Shown here piece after piece: positions 36,932-47,149 of a stretch of DNA of 64,000 bases (position 1 is the stretch's first letter; each line of letters starts with the position of its first letter). The translations under genes were made by a program, and so were the position numbers. The notes beneath the pieces were generated by a model, which saw only the letters and a program-made list of their open reading frames with translations, made no database searches and was not told the origin of the DNA. Source of the stretch: Eriocheir sinensis (Eukaryota; Arthropoda; Malacostraca; Decapoda; Varunidae); the NCBI RefSeq assembly GCF_024679095.1, contig NC_066517.1, forward strand, positions 22,322,540 to 22,386,539. Direction: 5' to 3'.

Positions 36932-37090
36932 AACCCCATCAAATTAAAACAATTAGTTGGGAAGAATTAAAATTTCAATCAGTTGAGAATGAGTTGAATA
37001 ATGAGGGGAAGAGAGAGATAGAGGTGGAGTAATATCTTTCAAGGTCAATTACAACTCTTGGTGATAGGGACGGTTAGAGAGAGTGAATAA

Positions 37091-37160
37091 GTGAGTGAGT
37101 GAGTGAGTGAGTGAGTGAGTGAGTGAGTGAGTGAGTGAGTGAGTGAGTGAGTGAGTGAGT
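37091..37160. repeat. (GAGT)n microsatellite
   Basis: About 17 uninterrupted GAGT units. Confidence 0.97.
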
Positions 37161-37179
37161 AAGGACTTCAAAGAGCTGC

Positions 37180-37620
37180 CTTGATGAGTAGGGAGGGAGG
37201 AAGGGAGGGAGGGAAAAGAAAGAGGGAGGGAAAACAAAAAAATAAAGACATGGAAGTAGGAGGGAAAAAAAAGACAAAAGGAAAGAAAGGAAGAAGAGAG
37301 AGAATGAGGAATGGAGGGAAAGGAGGGAGGGAGGGAGAGAAAAGAAAGAGGGAGGGAGAAAAATAAAAAAAAAACATGGAAGCAGAAGGGAGAAAAAGAC
37401 ATAAGGAAGGAAAAGGAGAGAATGAGGATGGAGGGAAAAGAAGGGAGAGATAAAAGCATAAAGGAAAGGAAGGGAAGGAGGGGAAGGAAGGGAAGGAGAG
37501 AATGGGGAACAGGGAAAAGAAGGGAGAGAGAAAAATGAAGGAAAGGAAGAAAGGAAAGGAAGGCAGGGAGGAAACAGTAAGGAGAGGAAAGGAAGTAAAG
37601 ATTGGGGGAGAATAAAGTGG
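37180..37620. repeat. Purine block with ~130-bp degenerate units
   Basis: GGGAGGGA and AAAGAAAGAGGGAGGGA-like words repeat at about 37190 and 37322. Essentially no pyrimidines for 440 bp. Confidence 0.85.
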
Positions 37621-38144
37621 GCCTCCCCTCTCCCCATTTCCTCATCTCCCCTTTCTTCCCTTTCCATTCTCCCTCCATCCCCCTTCCACCTCTCTCCCAG
37701 TTGATGGTCATTTCCACATTCCATTCTGGCGTTTCTCAACCCTTCCCTGTCACCTCTCCCTTCCTCTCTCTCCTTCGATCCCCTCCGGTCTTTCTCTCCT
37801 CTCCCCCTCCTCTTCTCTCTTCTCCTTCACTCTTGTCAACATTCTTTTGCTTTTCCCAGTCAACTTTTCTCAGTTTTCTTTTTCTCTCCCTTCTTCTCCC
37901 CTCTCCCGTCTCCCCTTCCTCTCTCTCCTTCGATACCCTCCGGTCTTTCTCTCCCCTCCTCCTCCTCTCTTCTCTCTCCTCTCCCTCACTCTTGTCAACA
38001 TTCTCACGCCATTCCTTTTGCTCTTCCCTGTCATCTTCCCTCTTCTCAAGTTCTCTTTTTCTCTCCCTTCCTCTCCGTTGTTTCCATTCCCTCCATTCTA
38101 TTATCCTCTCCTCTGTGTTCCTCTCCCATTCCTTCTCTTCCCCT
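37621..38144. repeat. Pyrimidine block with a 156-bp tandem pair
   Basis: Composition flips to T/C at 37621. CCTCTCTCTCCTTCGAT, then CCCTCCGGTCTTTCTCTC, occurs at about 37762 and 37918. Confidence 0.85.
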
Positions 38145-38377
38145 CACAACTAAGAGGTCCCGGGTTCGATTCCCAGCCGGCGTGGAGGCAGATGGGCAGT
38201 CTCCTTTAATCCGTACCGCCTGTTCACTCAGCAGGAAATGGGTACCGGCTGTCAGTTGGGGTTGTGTTCCGCCTCCTCGGTGAGTCTGGGTGAGATGTGA
38301 GATTCCAGCCGTGCCCGAAGACCTCTCGCTTGAGCTGGGGTGCCCGAGTCCATCGCGTGATCAGACCATGGTGAACG

Positions 38378-38409
<32 letters not shown>

Positions 38410-38540
38410 GGGGTTGTGTTCCGCCTCCTCGGTGTGTCCGGGTGAGATGTGAGATTCCAGTCGTGCCCAAAGACCTGTCGCTTGAGCTGGGGTGCCCGAG
38501 TCCATCGCGTGATCAGACCATGGTGAACGACACACACAAT
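38145..38540 (+). mobile_element. SINE-like element with tRNA B-box and internal duplication
   Basis: GGTTCGATTCC at 38163-38173 matches the tRNA/RNA polymerase III B-box consensus, inside AGAGGTCCCG-GGTTCGATTCC-CAGCCGG. The upstream half with the A-box is missing: pyrimidine satellite abuts at about 38144. Downstream, a ~150-bp module starting CAGTTGGGGTTGTGTTCCGC is present twice (38252 and 38405). Each copy ends GACCATGGTGAACG and then (AC)n. It is best read as a 5'-truncated tRNA-derived SINE whose tail was duplicated through the AC tract. Confidence 0.65.
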
Positions 38541-38569
38541 TAGACAAAGGTAGGTAGGTGTAATAACTT

Positions 38570-38697
38570 CATGGCTGTCTAATTATTGAGAAAGGTAAGT
38601 CACGGTACACAGGTAAGTAAAGAGGTGATCAGGAAGCCAGGTAATCAGGTATGTAAGCAAGAAGGTAATCACGCAAAGGGGCAGGCAGGTATATGAT
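38570..38697 (+). repeat. ~125-bp duplicated segment, copy 2
   Basis: Partner of 36325-36445, 2.2 kb apart in the same orientation. Confidence 0.85.
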
Positions 38698-38870
38698 GTG
38701 CCAGATTATTATACTCCATTTTTCGTTTCTGGCCACACAACTAATACGAGAAAATAGAAACATCAGTACTTAACCATTTCGACGGTAACTATTAATGAAT
38801 CTTGTCATTGGAGTGGAGGTGACAATTTTGGGGGTCGGAAATCGGAAAATGTAATAGGGTTTTTTTTCAT
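38697..38870 (+). mobile_element. Family C copy 2 (right end degraded)
   Basis: GCCAGATTATTATAC at the left, CGTTTCTGGCC, TTAACCATTTCGACGGTAAC and TTTTGGGGGTCGGAAATCGG follow the order of copy 1. The right inverted repeat is not recognisable. Confidence 0.6.
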
Positions 38871-38990
38871 GTTCATGGTATTTGTGACTAGGAGTTTTGT
38901 TATAAGCTGGAATTTATTATGGAAAAGCAGGTTCTAACATTACTAACACCAAACTTAGATGAATTACGAAATAACGATGTACAAGGATGA

Positions 38991-38993
<3 letters not shown>

Positions 38994-39051
<58 letters not shown>
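38994..39051. repeat. (AC)n microsatellite
   Basis: About 58 bp of AC. Confidence 0.97.
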
Positions 39052-39055
<4 letters not shown>

Positions 39056-39230
39056 GATGCTTGGGAGACAAAGAAATATAGCTTCCCGCAAAGAAATATA
39101 GAGGTTTGGAACAGACTAAGTGAGGATGTAGTATCGGCGAGGAGTGTGCAAAGCTTTAAGGAAAAGTTGGATAAATACAGATACGGAGACGGGACCACAC
39201 GAACGTAAAGCCCAGGTAAAACTACAACTA
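39052..39230 (+). pseudogene. LINE (non-LTR retrotransposon) 3' fragment
   Basis: A frame ending TAA at 39206-39208 reads KKYSFPQRNIEVWNRLSEDV, then VSARSVQSFKEKLDKYR. This is the pattern (FP.R.(I/V).(V/I)WN.L...VV.A.SV..FK..LDK) found at the C-terminus of reverse-transcriptase proteins of CR1/jockey-like LINEs. About 155 bp remain, with no reverse-transcriptase core, so it is a 5'-truncated copy, as LINE insertion usually leaves. The short 3' tail (AACTACAACTAGGTAA) runs into (AC)n at 39235. Confidence 0.55.
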
Positions 39231-39233
39231 GGT

Positions 39234-39234
<1 letters not shown>

Positions 39235-39270
<36 letters not shown>
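39235..39270. repeat. (AC)n microsatellite
   Basis: About 36 bp, abutting the LINE tail. Confidence 0.95.
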
Positions 39271-39272
<2 letters not shown>

Positions 39273-39473
39273 CATTCTCACTCCCCACCACGCCTTAACT
39301 TCCCGCCCACCGGCCCGTAAGAATTTAACCACCGCGCCGCTAAACTCCTCTAATTTCTGTCGCTTTCCACTCGCATTTCCGCAACTTTCCGCTCCGTTTC
39401 CCTTCTGATCAGCTGGGAGGGCGGGCGGCGGCTCCCCTCCCTTCCTCAAATCAAACGGAAATTTATTTATGCT
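39271..39473. other. Non-repetitive interval
   Basis: GC-moderate sequence with CCGCCC/GGGCGG words. Short frames on both strands have no recognisable domain. Confidence 0.45.
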
Positions 39474-39565
39474 ATTGGAAAGAGTGAGTGTATGGGGTGT
39501 ATCTATTGGAAAGGGTGAGTGTATGGGGTGTATCTATTGGAGAGGGTGAGTGTATGTGGTGTGAG
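39474..39565 (+). repeat. ~31-bp minisatellite, three units
   Basis: CTATTGGA(A/G)AG(A/G)GTGAGTGTATG repeats with GGGTGTAT or TGGTGTGA spacers. Confidence 0.9.
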
Positions 39566-39636
39566 ATGCTGCCGGCTGTCCCTTCACCCCTACACCCTCC
39601 TCTGATGGGATGGAGGTGTAAACTAGGGTACCACAA

Positions 39637-39722
39637 TTTTTTTTTTTTTTTTTTTTTTACAACAAAGGAAACAGCTTAAGGGCACAAAAAGGAAACAATA
39701 ATAAAAAAAAAAGCCCGCTACT
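39637..39722 (+). mobile_element. Dispersed repeat family A, copy 4
   Basis: T-run of about 21, then TTACAACAAAGGAAACAGC, TTAAGGGCACAAAAAGG, AACAATAATAAAA, AAGCCCGCTACTC. Confidence 0.8.
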
Positions 39723-39803
39723 CAATAACAAATAACAATTAACTCCGCAATGGTGCCGTATTCAGATGAAGATTTCGAAAGAGTCCAGAGTCACCTTGAA
39801 GCA

Positions 39804-39955
39804 GCGTTGCAAAATTATCGTACAAATCGTAATGCATATTGGTAGTTTCTCACCGACAACTGTTGTAAAAAGAAAGAAAACGATCGATATTTAACAGTTT
39901 CAACGGTGACTTTAACAGACTATCGTTATTTAGGAATGTACGACAGTTTGGGGGG
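39804..39955 (+). mobile_element. Family C copy 3
   Basis: Left GTTGCAAAATTATCGTAC at 39805-39822; right GTACGACAGTTTG at 39938-39950. The interior shares TTTCAACGGTGAC with copy 2. Confidence 0.55.
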
Positions 39956-39999
39956 GGCCTAAAAATGATAAATAGAATGTTCAGAGTACGACAATGTTT

Positions 40000-40235
40000 C
40001 TTAATGGTCCCTCTAAGCGAGAAAAATGAGAAAAAAATCACACCTCTCACAAACCATTTCATAATATATATCAAAGGATTTGTGATCAGTTTATGTATCA
40101 TCTATTTTGGGGGGTTTATATCATGGCACAAATTTGGCCCGTCGCTGCTACACGGTAAAGCCACAAATTTGGCCCGTCGCTGCTACACGGTAAAGCCACA
40201 AATTTGGCCTGTCGCTGCTACCGGGTTAAATATGT
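40000..40235 (+). repeat. Dispersed repeat family B, copy 1 (about 2.5 units of 35 bp)
   Basis: The leader TCCCTCTAAGCGAGAAAAAT...ACCATTTCATAATATATATC matches 56395-56556 inverted. It is followed by 35-bp units of GGCCCGTCGCTGCTACACGG / TAAAGCCACAAATTT and closes with GCTACCGGGTTAA. Confidence 0.8.
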
Positions 40236-40540
40236 CCCCTTGAAATAACCGATGATGACACTGCTTATAATACAGAACCGATTTAATTAAAGGTCAGCAC
40301 TGAAACATGAGGTAAGTGTGTGTGGTTTAGTGCTTCATCAATAAGGGGTTGAAAGTGGAATTTGTAGAAGTGCTTAACAGTCCATTGGTTTCATAATAAG
40401 GGAGAGGGTGAGAGGATGTGTGAACTAACGATATACTTTTGGGTTATATTTGTGTAATGCTTATGTGGCCTTATGATTCAAAGGTGAGGGGCGTGAGGGA
40501 CCCCTGCGTATGTTAAGTGTTCAATAATTTAACGCATGAG
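40236..40540. other. Non-repetitive interval
   Basis: Mixed AT-rich DNA. No gene is recognised. Confidence 0.5.
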
Positions 40541-40930
40541 TGAAGGGCTTGGGGTTAGAGTTTCCAAATACATCTATACCATCAATACCTATCATCCCCT
40601 TCTGTATCTAGGTAAGGTGAGGTGAATAAGTGACCTCTGCGTATGTTAAGTGTTCAATAATTTAAAACATGAGAGATGGACTTGGGGTCAGAGTTTCCAA
40701 ATACGTCTATACCATCAATACCTATCATCTCCTGTATCTATCTATCTATCTATCTATTGGTGGTTTATATTGTGGTTTAATATTACGGATTAAAACTTAT
40801 CTAGGTCAGAGTTTCCGGATACATCTATACCATCAATACCTATCATCTCCTGTATCTATCTATCTATCTATCTATTGGTGGTTTATATTGTGGTTTAATA
40901 TTAAGGATGAAAACTTATCTAAATACATAC
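40541..40930 (+). repeat. 118-133 bp tandem repeat with (CTAT)n
   Basis: GTCAGAGTTTCC or GTTAGAGTTTCC at 40554, 40687 and 40805, followed by TATACCATCAATACCTATCA. The last two units carry (CTAT)n and TTGGTGGTTTATATTGTGG. An additional GCGTATGTTAAGTGTTCAAT is shared at about 40507 and 40638. Confidence 0.9.
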
Positions 40931-40964
40931 GTGGTTAAAATTCTTAAGATCGTATAACAAGACA

Positions 40965-41170
40965 TATCGCCGGCCAAGAACACATATTTGACAAGGCTTT
41001 CGTAGGAGTGGTGAGCATTTCCAGGGGTAGTTTTATGACCCTGGTGGTAGTGTGAGTCTTCCTCTGTACCATGAACCTGAAGGAACACCAATTGGAGCCC
41101 GACTGACCCCCTCTTTGACCTTTAGAAATGGCTGATGTAAGAAGCGAGTGTTTTAAAATACCAACCTTAC
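40965..41170 (+). repeat. Dispersed repeat family D, copy 2 (uninterrupted)
   Basis: Reads ATTTGACAAGGCTTTCGTAG, GCATTTCCAGGGGTAGTTTT, ATGACCCTGG, TACCATGAACCTGAAGGA. Other copies: 20380-20490 (minus), 49165-49565 (carries a TTAGG array) and 56262-56345 (minus). Confidence 0.75.
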
Positions 41171-41199
41171 TGTCATGAAAATAAGTGGAAATAAAAGTA

Positions 41200-41511
41200 A
41201 CCACCACCAGCACCACCACAACCATCACTAGCATCACCACCACCACCACTACCACCAGCACCGCCGTAATTAAGCGCCCGAGCATTGGTACAAAATACTT
41301 CACCATCGCCGGAGTGAATTTGCATGTGACCAGGCGTGAAAATTAATGTACCCGCTGCTCCCGCCACGCCGCCTCGGCCACCTACACATTATGCGGCCCA
41401 CCCGTGCACGCTGGCTAACGAATAGTGGTGGGGGATGGGGGGAAGGTGGTGGTGGTGGTGGTGGTGGTGGTGGTGATAGAAGTAAGCTAGAGGTAGTAAT
41501 GGTTGTGGTAA

Positions 41512-41567
<56 letters not shown>

Positions 41568-41580
41568 AGGGTGGTCATAT
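41200..41580. repeat. (CAC)n, (GGT)n and (GTA)n tracts
   Basis: CAC/CAG at 41201-41262, GGT at 41443-41475 and GTA at 41512-41568, with a unique stretch at 41263-41425. Confidence 0.92.
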
Positions 41581-41837
41581 GTCTGTCTATATGTCTGTTT
41601 GTTTACCTGTCTACCATTCTATATCACAAATACACTCACCCCCCACAACCACCCACCCACCCACACACACACACACACATATGCACACACACACAGACAG
41701 GGGGCCAGTTAGGGTTTTTTTTCTTTCTCTCAGGACACTTTTCTCATTTTCTCCCACAATTTTCACCGAGAACAGAGGACAGAAAATCCCTTAAAGGTGT
41801 TTGGTGAAGCTCCCTCCTCTGGCTGGGGTGCCGGCGG
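41581..41837. other. Mixed interval with short (AC)n and CCCA runs
   Basis: CACCCACC and (AC)n at 41638-41700. No gene is seen. Confidence 0.5.
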
Positions 41838-42045
41838 ATTTGCTTCCTTGATGAATTAGCAGCAGAAGAGATGAAAAGATAGACATGAAAAGTGAATGTC
41901 AATAAAAGATGTACATTAATAAAAGACAAATTTGCTTCCTTCATGAATTAGCAGCAGAAAGAGATGAAAAAATAGACATGAAAAGTGAATGTCAATAAAA
42001 GATGTACATTAATAAAAGACAAATTTGCTTCCTCTCTCGCATTAA
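41838..42045 (+). repeat. 92-93 bp direct duplication
   Basis: ATTTGCTTCCTT(G/C)ATGAATTAGCAGCAG... at 41838 and 41930, with the start of a third copy at 42023. Copies are nearly identical. Confidence 0.92.
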
Positions 42046-42735
42046 TACCGGGAAAAAGAAGTAACTCAATTTGCAAAGGAAATGTGAAAAGATGTAAATA
42101 CGGCAATAAACTCAGGATTGGATTTGCATTTTCCCAGGAATATTACTGTAAAAAAAAAAGGATAATTCGAGTTAAAAAAGGATTTGCATGTTTCCAGAAA
42201 TATTAGTAAAAAAAAAAAGGATAATTCGAGTAAAAAAAAAAAAAGGAAAAAATAGGAAACGAAGCTCCATGCATAAAAAACAGTAAACTTCCTTTTTGCA
42301 TCGTGTAATAATGTGGAGGAATAACCAGAATATATTGGAATTCCACGAAAGAAAAAGACACATTACTGCAACTGAAAATATATCATAACTAGACTACCAA
42401 TTAAATTTACAGACAGAAAAATGTGTGAAAACAATGATAAAAAAATTTGAGCCCATTGTTAATAATTTAAGTGAGAGAAAAACAAAATGATAAATGTTTG
42501 TACAAGGAGGGGAGGAGGCATTGCAAAAAATAACATAATGGAGAGTGCAATCGGAAATGTGATGAAAATAGAAAACAAAGAAGAAAATAACGTAAAATAC
42601 TTCTTGTTTTATTTCGGTGTGGGGGAAGAGGAGGAGGAGATGAAGAGAGATAGAAAACAAAATAACGTAAAATATTTCTGGTTTTATTTCGGTGTGGGGG
42701 AAGAGGAGGAGGAGGTGATGAGAGAAGAGGAATGA
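42046..42735. repeat. AT-rich DNA with two short tandem pairs
   Basis: A ~60-bp pair at 42118-42235 (GGATTTGCAT...AAAGGATAATTCGAG) and a ~75-bp pair at 42570-42720 (ATAACGTAAAATA...TATTTCGGTGTGGGGGAAG). No gene is seen. Confidence 0.75.
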
Positions 42736-43130
42736 AGAGGAGAGAAGAGAAGAGAAGAGAAGAGAAGAGAAGAGAAGAATGGAGAGGAGAGAAGAGAAGA
42801 GAAGAATGAAGAGGAGAATGAAGAGAAGAGAAGAGAAGAGGAGAGAAGAGGAGAGAAGAATGGAGAGGAGAGAAGAAAAAAGAAGAATGGAGAAGAGAGA
42901 AGAGAAGAGGAATGGATAGGAGAGAAGAGAAGAATGGAGAGGAGAGAAGAGGAATGGAGAGGATAGAAGAGAAGAGAAGAATGGAGAGGAGAGAGGAGGA
43001 GAGAAGAATGGAGATGAGAGGAGAGAAGAGAGGAAAGGAGAGGAAAGGAGAGAGGAGAAGAGAGAAGAGGAATGAAGAGAAGAGAAGAGGAGTGAAGAGG
43101 AGAACTAAGGGACAGATAAAAGAGAAAAAA
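42736..43130. repeat. (GAGAA)n/GAATGGAGAG purine satellite
   Basis: AGAGAAGAGAAGAATGGAGAGG-like words repeat throughout. The complementary 252-codon Leu/Ser frame is not a gene. Confidence 0.92.
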
Positions 43131-43480
43131 GGCAACGAATTAAAAGATAAGGAAAGGACAGATAATGAGAGGGAAGATAAGGGAAGGAAAAATCGATAGG
43201 GAGCGACAAGAAAAAATAATAACACGAGAAATAGAGAAAGAATGAAAGGGGAAATTAAAAAAGTGATTAGATAATGATAAAAAAAAGGCTGTTGAAGGTG
43301 GCGAATGAAAGGAATGAGATAACTATGTACAAAGTCTCAGTCTCCCTCTCCCTCTCCCTCTCCCTCTCTCTCAGTCCCGTGATCTCAGTTAAGGCCCATA
43401 AATCTTACTTTAATTATAGCCGACAACACACACCATAATTTGACCCAACAAGAGAAGACATGATACGCCTTGTGTGTGAG
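43131..43480. other. A-rich interval with (TCCCTC)n
   Basis: CCCTCT hexamers at 43335-43372. The remainder is A-rich or mixed. Confidence 0.5.
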
Positions 43481-44076
43481 GGGGGGGGGAAGAGGAGGAG
43501 GAAGAGGAGGAGGAAGTGGAATATGACGAGGAGAAAGGCGAGGAGGTGGAAGATGAGGAAGATGACTAGGAGAAACACGAGGAGGAACACAAAGAAACAC
43601 AAAGGAAGAACAAACAACAGCAGAGGAGAAAGACGAGGAGGAGATACAGGTGATGGAAGAAAAGGAGGAAAAAAAAGAACATGGCAGAAAAGAAAAAGAA
43701 AAGAAAATAACAACCTTCTTTCCTTCCTCTCTCTTTTTTCTTTCTCTTCCTTTCCTTTCCCTACATACATTTTCTTCCCTTCCCCCCCCCACTCTCCCCC
43801 CTTTCTCCCTCTCCCTCTCTCGTACAACAAAGGTGAGAGCATCGACATATCTCCCAGGTGACAAAAAAGGCGCAGGCAACCTCATTATTTCTGAGCCACA
43901 AACCTCACCTGTCGAAGGGAGAGAAGGAGGGGGAAGGTAGGGAGGGAGAGAGTGTGGGAGGGAGAGAAGTGAAGGAGAGGAGCAGAGAGAGAGTGGGTGG
44001 GAGGCGTGATGAAGAGTGGGAGAGAAGGGAGGGAAGGAGGGAGGGAGTGGGAGAGGAGGGAGAGAAGTGGAGGAAG

Positions 44077-44089
<13 letters not shown>
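43481..44089. repeat. Purine, pyrimidine, purine low-complexity run
   Basis: GGA/GAA 43482-43715, TTTCC/CTC 43716-43830, a short unique part 43831-43915, then GGGAG purines. Confidence 0.8.

Positions 44090-44153
<64 letters not shown>
44090..44153. repeat. (GA)n microsatellite
   Basis: About 64 bp of GA. Confidence 0.97.
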
Positions 44154-44158
<5 letters not shown>

Positions 44159-44506
44159 AAATGAGCTGAGGCATCGGAGGAGGTTGTGAAGATAAGAGGA
44201 AGGAAAAATGGGATGATGAAGAACAGGGAAGAAGAGGAAGAGGAAGAGGAGGAGGAGGAGGAGGAAGGGGAGGAGGAGGAGGAGGACAAACAACATAAAG
44301 CATGGAAGAGGAATGGGATGGGCATGAATAGAAGACGCAAGAGGAGGAGGAAGAAGACAAAGAGGAGGAGGAGGAAATAGAGAAAGAGGAAGAGAAAACT
44401 AGGAAGAGGAGGAGTAGAGGAGGAAAGTCGTTGAGGAGGAAGAGAAGAAAGGAAGATGCGAAAGAGAAGAAAAGGGAGGAAAATAAAGAAAAGGGAAGAA
44501 AAGAGG
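44154..44506. repeat. GGA/GAA purine block
   Basis: GGA runs at 44236-44290 and 44341-44375. Compositional Glu/Arg frames only. Confidence 0.9.
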
Positions 44507-44810
44507 GGCCCGTCGATGGTACACGGAAAAGCCACAAATTTGCCCCGTCGCTGGTACACGGTAAAGCCACAAATTTGGCCCGTCGCTAGTACACGGTAAA
44601 GCCACAAATTTGGCCCGTCGCTAGTACACGGTAAAGCCACAAATTTGGCCCGTCGCTGGTACACGGTAAACCCACAAATCTGCCCCGTCGATGGTACACG
44701 GTAAAGCCACAAATCTGCCCCGTCGATGGTACACGGTAAACCCACAAATTTGGACCGTCGCTGGTACACGGTAAAGCCACAAATTTGACCCGTCGCTGCT
44801 GCCGGGTTAA
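44507..44810 (+). repeat. Family B copy 2: eight-unit 35-bp tandem array
   Basis: Eight 35-bp units (44507-44786) of GGCCCGTCGCTGGTACACGG / TAAAGCCACAAATTT with scattered substitutions, then a partial unit ending GCTGCCGGGTTAA at 44810. Copy 1 has about 2.5 units and copy 3 about 1.7. The unit has no stop codons in any minus-strand frame, so a 358-codon minus frame (repeating FTVYQRRAKFVALPCTSDG) crosses it into simple sequence. I regard that frame as spurious. Confidence 0.95.
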
Positions 44811-45300
44811 GCATGGAAGAAGAAGGAAGGAAGAATAAATAGTAGAACAATAAAAGGAAGAGAAGAAAGAGAAGAAGGAAGAGGATGAAGAGGAGAAAAA
44901 TATCGAAAGAGGAGGAAGGAAGAATGGATAAAGATAAAATAAGGTAAAAAAAAATATACAAAAAATGGAGAAAAAGGCGAAAAACATAAATGGAGGAGGA
45001 AGGAAGAAAATGATGATGATGATGAGGAGGAGGAGGAGGACAAACACGCCATTTACTTCCACACCACCTGACATAGCGGTGTGTTGTTGTCTTGGAGGAG
45101 GAGAAGAGGAAAAAGGGGGGAAAGAGGAAGTGAAGAGGAATAAGTTGATTTATGAGAAAGACAGCAAAAAAGAGGAAGCAAAATTGACAGTACGATACCT
45201 CAAAGCCTCTGGAATGAAGGAGGAAGAGGAGGAGGAGGAGGAGGAGGAGGAAGAGGAGGAGGAGGAGGAGGAGGAGGAGGAGGACGAAGACGACGGCGGG
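44811..45300. repeat. A/G-rich block with (GGA)n
   Basis: Purine-rich except for a short unique island at 45044-45100. GGA at 45219-45285. Confidence 0.85.
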
Positions 45301-45950
45301 GTGGAAAAATGAGGGGAGGAGATAGAAAAGAAAAAAAGAAAGCGAGCGAAAGGAGGGGGAAGAAGAGGGGAAAAAAGGAAAATCGAGGAAAATAGTGTAA
45401 ATTAAATGGTAAAAAAAAAAAGGAATAAATCAAGAAAAAAAATAGAGGAAAGAAAGTGAAGCAGGATGAAAAAAATAGTGCATATAATTGGGAAAAAATA
45501 ATGAAAACAGGGAAAATGGTGTCTTTTAGAGAGGAAACGAAGAGAAATGGAAGGGAAAAGGAAGGGAAAAGGAGGGGAAATGGCACACGGGAAAAATACA
45601 TAGCTGAAGAAGGGCTAAAGGAAGGGAAAATGAAGGGAAAAGGAGGAAAAAGCATAGGGGCAGAGTACATAGATGAAGAAGGGGAAAAAGAAAAGGAAGG
45701 GAAAATGAAGGAAAAGGAAGGGAAAGGAAGGAAAAGGGAGGGAAAAAGTAGGAAAAGGAAGGGAAAAGGTAGGGAAAGGGAGGGAAAAGGAAGGAAAAGG
45801 AATAAAAAAGCAGACGGGCAGAGGACATTAAGAGAAAAGGAGAGGAAAAAGAAGGAAAAGGAAGGAAAAACAAGGAAAAGGCACAAGGGAAGAGAACATA
45901 GATAAAGGGAAAAGGAAGGAAAATGAAGGAAAAGGCAAACAGGCAGAGGA
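45301..45950. repeat. AAGGGAAAAGG purine satellite
   Basis: Short GGAAGGGAAAA-type period. A ~110-bp partial repeat is marked by GAGTACATAGATGAAGAAGG and its relatives near 45590 and 45660. Confidence 0.85.
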
Positions 45951-46033
45951 GGACAAATCGTGTATTTCCGTAACCGTGTGAGTGGCGGACACCGATATTC
46001 TGCCACTCAGGAATACACAGGTGAGACAGGTGT

Positions 46034-46077
<44 letters not shown>

Positions 46078-46164
46078 TCCTCTTTCCCCTCCTCCTATTT
46101 CTCCTCCTCCTCCTCCTCCTCCTCCTCCTTCGGGAATGTCATTTCACCACAATTGTTCGATATT
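45951..46164. repeat. Unique island, (TC)n and (TCC)n
   Basis: 45955-46030 unique; TC at 46036-46072; TCC at 46086-46130. Confidence 0.85.
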
Positions 46165-46830
46165 GTGGGAAGGAAGGAAGGAAGGAAGGAAGGAAGGAAG
46201 GTAGGAGAAAAGAAAGGACGGAAGGAGATAGGAAGGAAAGGAAGGAAGAAAGGGTGAAAAGAGAAGAGAAAGGAAGGGAAGGGATGGAGATAGAAAGGAA
46301 AGAAGGAAGGAAGGACGAAAAGAGAAAAGAAAGGAAAGGAAGGAAATAAGGAAGGAAGGTAGGACGAAAAGAGAAAAGAATGAAAGGAAAGGAAGGAGAT
46401 AGGAAGGAAAGAAGGAAGGAAGGAAGGAAGGTCGGAAGGAGGTAAAGAAAGCAGGGACAGAAAGGAAATAGAGGAGAGAAAGAAGGAAAATGGGGAGAAA
46501 AACAAGAAGAAAGGAAGGAACGGAAAAAAAAGTAGGAAGCAAGGAAGAAAAGGAAGGAAAGAAGAAGAAAAACAAGAAAAATAAGACACAAAAAGGATCC
46601 GCACGTGACAAGGAGGAAAAGAATATAGAGAGATTGTGGAGAAGATTTTATATGAAGGGAAAGGAGGAGGAAGGAGGAGAAGGAGGAGGAGGAGGAGGAG
46701 GAGGAGGAGAGGAACGCATGGCAGAGGCAATACACATGACAGATAGAGAGGTAAGGTGAAATTGGAGGAGGAAGAGGAGGAGGAGGAGGAGGAGGAGGAG
46801 GAGGAAAGAGAATGAATATATATAAAAAAG
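46165..46830. repeat. (GGAA)n purine block with (GGA)n
   Basis: GGAA at 46170-46202 and recurrent GGAAGGAAAGGAAGG to 46440. GGA at 46664-46710 and 46766-46804. Confidence 0.92.
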
Positions 46831-46903
46831 GAATGGAGAAAAAAAGGGAAGGCAAGGGAATTAAATGGAAGGGAAAAATAGGGAAGGAATAGGAAGATTC
46901 TCT

Positions 46904-46956
46904 CTCTCTCTCTCTCTCTCTCATAAAAATCATCACTATTGATATATCACCATCTC

Positions 46957-47017
<61 letters not shown>

Positions 47018-47115
47018 TCCCCCCCACATTTTACACACAGAAACCGACACACACACACACACACACGTACACACACACGTACACACAAACATCCCCTTCC
47101 CCCCTCCCGCCCCCC
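46904..47115. repeat. (TC)n, (AC)n and poly(C)
   Basis: TC at 46901-46921, AC at 46962-47014 and 47048-47068, poly(C) at 47108-47119. Confidence 0.92.
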
Positions 47116-47149
47116 CCCCTCTTCATCACCATTTTTCTCTCATTACACT

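Noticed and set aside
38150..38190. A complete tRNA gene at the B-box
   Set aside because: Only the B-box half is present; no A-box, acceptor stem or anticodon arm could be formed upstream.
43885..44961. 358-codon minus-strand open frame with repeated FTVYQRR-like words
   Set aside because: Produced by the 35-bp family B array plus (GA)n and (GGA)n; frame changes every unit.
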